Assembly (NCBI RefSeq): GCF_023973825.1
Contig: NC_090126.1
Location: 310,001-374,000, forward strand
Direction: 5' to 3'
Source of the DNA: Plasmodium brasilianum
Lineage: Eukaryota; Apicomplexa; Aconoidasida; Haemosporida; Plasmodiidae
DNA: 64,000 nucleotides
Below are positions 61,735 to 64,000 of this stretch, piece by piece (within the stretch, counting starts at the first letter, position 1; every line of letters starts with the position of its first letter). Under the pieces are notes generated by a model. The model ran no database searches, was not told where the DNA came from, and saw only the letters and a program-made list of their open reading frames with translations. The translations under genes were made by a program, and so were the position numbers.

Positions 61735-62116
61735 GAAAATGTTTTCTTTCTTTCAATGGGAATATATAAAAATTTTGCACATTTTCTTTTTTTATAGCTT
61801 TTTATTCCTTTGCATGACTTTTATCATCTTTAGGTGTTTATTCATTTTTCACAGGGTAATTACCCGTACAAAGGCAACGAAAATTTTCACATGTTATAGG
61901 TAACTTGTCCATGAATAGCTACAGAAAATAATACACAAATTTAAAATAGTAAATTTTCTACATTTAATTTAATTCTGCATATAAACACATTTACTTTCAT
62001 TATTATATATTTTCTTTTTTTTCGTAATTATATCTTTATACCTCAAAAATCAACCGTCCTGCGTTCCTCCCCCCTATGGCAATATCTAAATAAACCCTTG
62101 GATTGGGAATTTTCAT
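60595..62116 (-). CDS. Cyclophilin-type peptidyl-prolyl isomerase, seven exons
   Basis: Minus-strand exons 62116-62042, 61918-61864, 61685-61609, 61480-61375, 61182-61088, 60994-60891 and 60706-60595; all GT...AG with consistent phases, 207 residues. The cyclophilin fold is complete: opening V-Y-L-D-I-A-I-G-G, P-I-T-C-E-N-F-R, H-R-I-V (63-66), F-M-F-Q-G-G-D (69-75), Y-G-G-E-S-I-Y-G, N-N-S-Q-F-F-V (118-124) and W-L-D-K-K-H-V-V-F-G. Counterparts of the CypA catalytic set are present (R64, F69, Q72, F123, W131, H136). The loop normally reading A-N-A-G is C-Q-T-R (110-113). The C-terminal 35 residues are a basic extension (I-P-V-K-R-I-K-I) that could serve nuclear targeting or RNA contact, which is inference. 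There is no signal peptide, so it is probably cytosolic or nuclear. It is convergent with the dynein gene. Confidence 0.93.
61690..61731. repeat. (TA)n microsatellite in cyclophilin intron 2
   Basis: About 21 TA units directly upstream, in the transcribed sense, of the exon 3 acceptor. Confidence 0.9.
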
Positions 62117-62785
62117 TTTTGTTCAAAAAAAAAAAAAAAAAAAAAAAAATTCAGCGTAAAAGAATTATATTTTACATCCTGTTAAAACTAACTTATAGTT
62201 AAAATATCCAATTTTATTCCCTAATAAATATACATGAAAATGTGTTTTTTAATAAGCAATATAGTGTATATAAAAATGCCTATGTATACTTTTCTTTTTT
62301 CCTATTATTTTTTATAAATTTTATCAGGCAACTATTTTGGTCTACCTTCAATTAAAGTACTAAATGTTACATATTAAAAATATTATTTTTTTTTTTTTTT
62401 TCTTTTTGTTCACTCGAGTTTTAATTCTAATTTCGTATCATCATTTCACAAAATTCCTATTTTAAAATTAAAATTAAATTTTTTAATTTGATATATTCTA
62501 TAAAATGTTGGCAAAGGTGTGAGTTTACATATCAAGCTACATTTTTCTTCCTAATCACTACATTTATATATACCAGCAGATCAGTTGCACGTAAAGTAGT
62601 ATGCATATAGTTATGTATGTGTGTTTGTATATATATTTATACGACTTTATCCAAAAATATTTTAAAACATAGTAATTGCGTTGAAACTATTTGCAGTTTT
62701 ACCTTATGCTTTTTTTTCTTTTTTTGTTTTACTTGTTGTGTAAGAGGTATTATACCTTTTACCATGTGATTTTAAAAAAGTGGAT

Positions 62786-62817
<32 letters not shown>

Positions 62818-62951
62818 GAGAAAAAATATTAAATATTATATATTATATATTAAATACATTTTTCAGGCTTTTATTTTTTCTTGTACATTATAGGCACAAA
62901 TGTGACCTTCAAAAAATTAAGAGTTCTATTTTCTAGCGTAAGATAAATTTT

Positions 62952-62982
<31 letters not shown>

Positions 62983-63370
62983 GTATATATTAAAAATTCG
63001 CTTGTTTCCACAAAAAATAAAAAGATGTACTTTAAATGATATTGCAAATGGTAAAAGTTACTTAAAAAAATATGAACACGTTATTTGAATGCTCGAGTCA
63101 ATAAGCATGATGGGTAAAACGAAATTTCTGAAATACTAAAAGAAACTGTTAATTTACTAAAAAATGTCTATGTTAGGAATATCCTATCATATATATGTGT
63201 AGATATAATATAAAAATATACAAACACGAAAACATACGTTAGTATATATATAACTATGCATACTACTTATCTTCATACGGACGACTAGCTTGTAAATGCA
63301 CCACAATATATACTTCACAAAAAGTAAACGATAGTATATTCTATACAAAATACACACAACAAAATGTACT
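62117..63370. other. Intergenic with homopolymer runs
   Basis: About 1.25 kb. It contains an A run at 62127-62149, T runs at 62385-62401 and 62956-62982, and a possible small spliced plus-strand gene (62505-62936, listed separately). Otherwise nothing with coding character. Confidence 0.5.
62505..62936 (+). CDS. Possible tiny spliced membrane protein
   Basis: A tentative three-exon model: 62505-62516 (M-L-A-K, donor GTGTGA), 62697-62779 (acceptor TTTGCAG, donor GTGGAT) and 62867-62936 (acceptor TTTTTCAG, stop TAG). Phases agree and give 54 residues: a hydrophobic stretch (F-Y-L-M-L-F-F-L-F-L-F-Y-L-L), a basic turn, a second short hydrophobic patch and a Cys/Lys-containing tail. Two acceptors look good, both donors are weak, and AT-rich DNA easily yields Phe/Leu-rich frames. 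It may be a chance assembly; an unspliced 81-residue reading with a poly-Lys run also exists and is less likely. Confidence 0.25.
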
Positions 63371-64000
63371 CTATAAAATGTGTAAACAAAAGTGGTCTAC
63401 TAAGAATCTGTTTAAATGAAAAACAAAAACATTTGAGTATGTCGCATGCCGCCTTGATAAAACATAAATTCGATTAAAATAAAAGTAAATTAACGAATTA
63501 AAATAATCCAGAAATGATGTAACATTGGTATTATATAAAAACTGTTTTGTAAAAAGATTAATTGTAATTAAGCATAAATTTAATTTATAAAATTTTTTTT
63601 TCTTTTCATCTTCATATGAACAAGTATCACGTAAACCATCTAAAAGGAATTCAAAATGGTGAACTTTAAATAAAAAACTAAAAAAAAATTTTGTAATTTT
63701 TTCTATAACAAATTTTTTTCCATTCAATTCAATATTAATAGATAGTTGTACTATCCTTTTAATAAACTTATTAAAATAAATTAATAGCTCCTTTTTATTA
63801 CTATAATTAATGTAACTGTACTCTTTGTTTTTTATATCTGAGAATTCTAAAAAATCTAAGGAACCGATATTTACAAAATTACTATTAAAAAATTCTTGTA
63901 ATTTAATATTATTAGTTAATATGTTTAAAAAAATATTCATATAAAGAAAAAATTTAAAGAGAATTCTAATTATTATATAATGAATGTTTTTTAAATTTCT
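63371..64000 (-). CDS. Unknown protein, 5' end beyond the window
   Basis: The minus-strand frame is open from the right edge of the window to a stop at 63371, at least 210 residues. An internal ATG at 63940 exists, but there is no in-frame stop between it and the edge, and the upstream codons also look coding, so the gene most likely continues past 64000. The sequence is helical-looking and Asn/Lys/Phe-rich with no membrane span of full length and no motif I recognise. The C-terminus reads R-H-A-T-Y-S-N-V-F-V-F-H then a His/Cys-containing end. Confidence 0.6.
   Translation of the reverse strand, partial: RNLKNIHYIIIRILFKFFLYMNIFLNILTNNIKLQEFFNSNFVNIGSLDFLEFSDIKNKEYSYINYSNKKELLIYFNKFIKRIVQLSINIELNGKKFVIEKITKFFFSFLFKVHHFEFLLDGLRDTCSYEDEKKKKFYKLNLCLITINLFTKQFLYNTNVTSFLDYFNSLIYFYFNRIYVLSRRHATYSNVFVFHLNRFLVDHFCLHIL

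Overview
The window is nuclear DNA of a malaria parasite (Plasmodium). The sequence is extremely A+T-rich, with long poly(A)/poly(T) runs and (TA)n stretches. Genes have many short GT...AG introns, and proteins carry Asn/Lys/Glu-rich low-complexity segments. An ETRAMP-type gene and a two-exon exported-type gene also occur. Base composition and the non-Laverania style of the exported gene fit P. malariae or P. ovale better than P. falciparum, but the species cannot be settled from sequence alone. From memory, the core gene order (GPN1, Nek-like kinase, COX19, DEAD-box helicase, SRAP protein, phosphate carrier, dynein heavy chain, cyclophilin) matches the left end of P. falciparum chromosome 12, so the window probably runs from a subtelomere into the conserved core.

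Layout. 1-12.7 kb is gene-poor and subtelomere-like: an exported-type protein with two C-terminal membrane segments (minus), more than 5 kb with no supportable gene, an ETRAMP-like gene (plus), and an unrecognised spliced membrane/acidic protein (minus). 12.7-34.2 kb holds conserved housekeeping genes: GPN1 GTPase (plus); then a minus-strand run of an atypical Nek kinase, a four-TM protein, a small unrecognised spliced gene, COX19, an acidic 213-aa protein and a six-exon DEAD-box helicase; then a plus-strand SRAP/HMCES gene and a minus-strand mitochondrial phosphate carrier. 36.6-60.2 kb is one giant plus-strand gene, a divergent dynein heavy chain that I reconstruct as 34 exons encoding about 5,680 residues. 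60.6-62.1 kb is a seven-exon cyclophilin (minus). A partial unknown gene (minus) runs off the right edge.

The most striking object is the dynein heavy chain. Tail, ring, stalk and C-terminal regions are all recognisable, but the Walker A motifs of AAA1, AAA3 and AAA4 are degenerate, AAA1 Walker B is lost, and only AAA2 keeps a P-loop. About 490 residues of Lys/Glu-rich sequence are inserted between AAA4 and the stalk. Four single-base frame breaks in this gene, two of them inside 25-nt A runs, look more like assembly indels than decay.

Mitochondrial functions are well represented (COX19, phosphate carrier, and a helicase with a presequence-like N-terminus). No tRNA, rRNA, CRISPR or transposon was seen. 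All splice junctions were chosen by eye from reading frame, phase and GT/AG signals.
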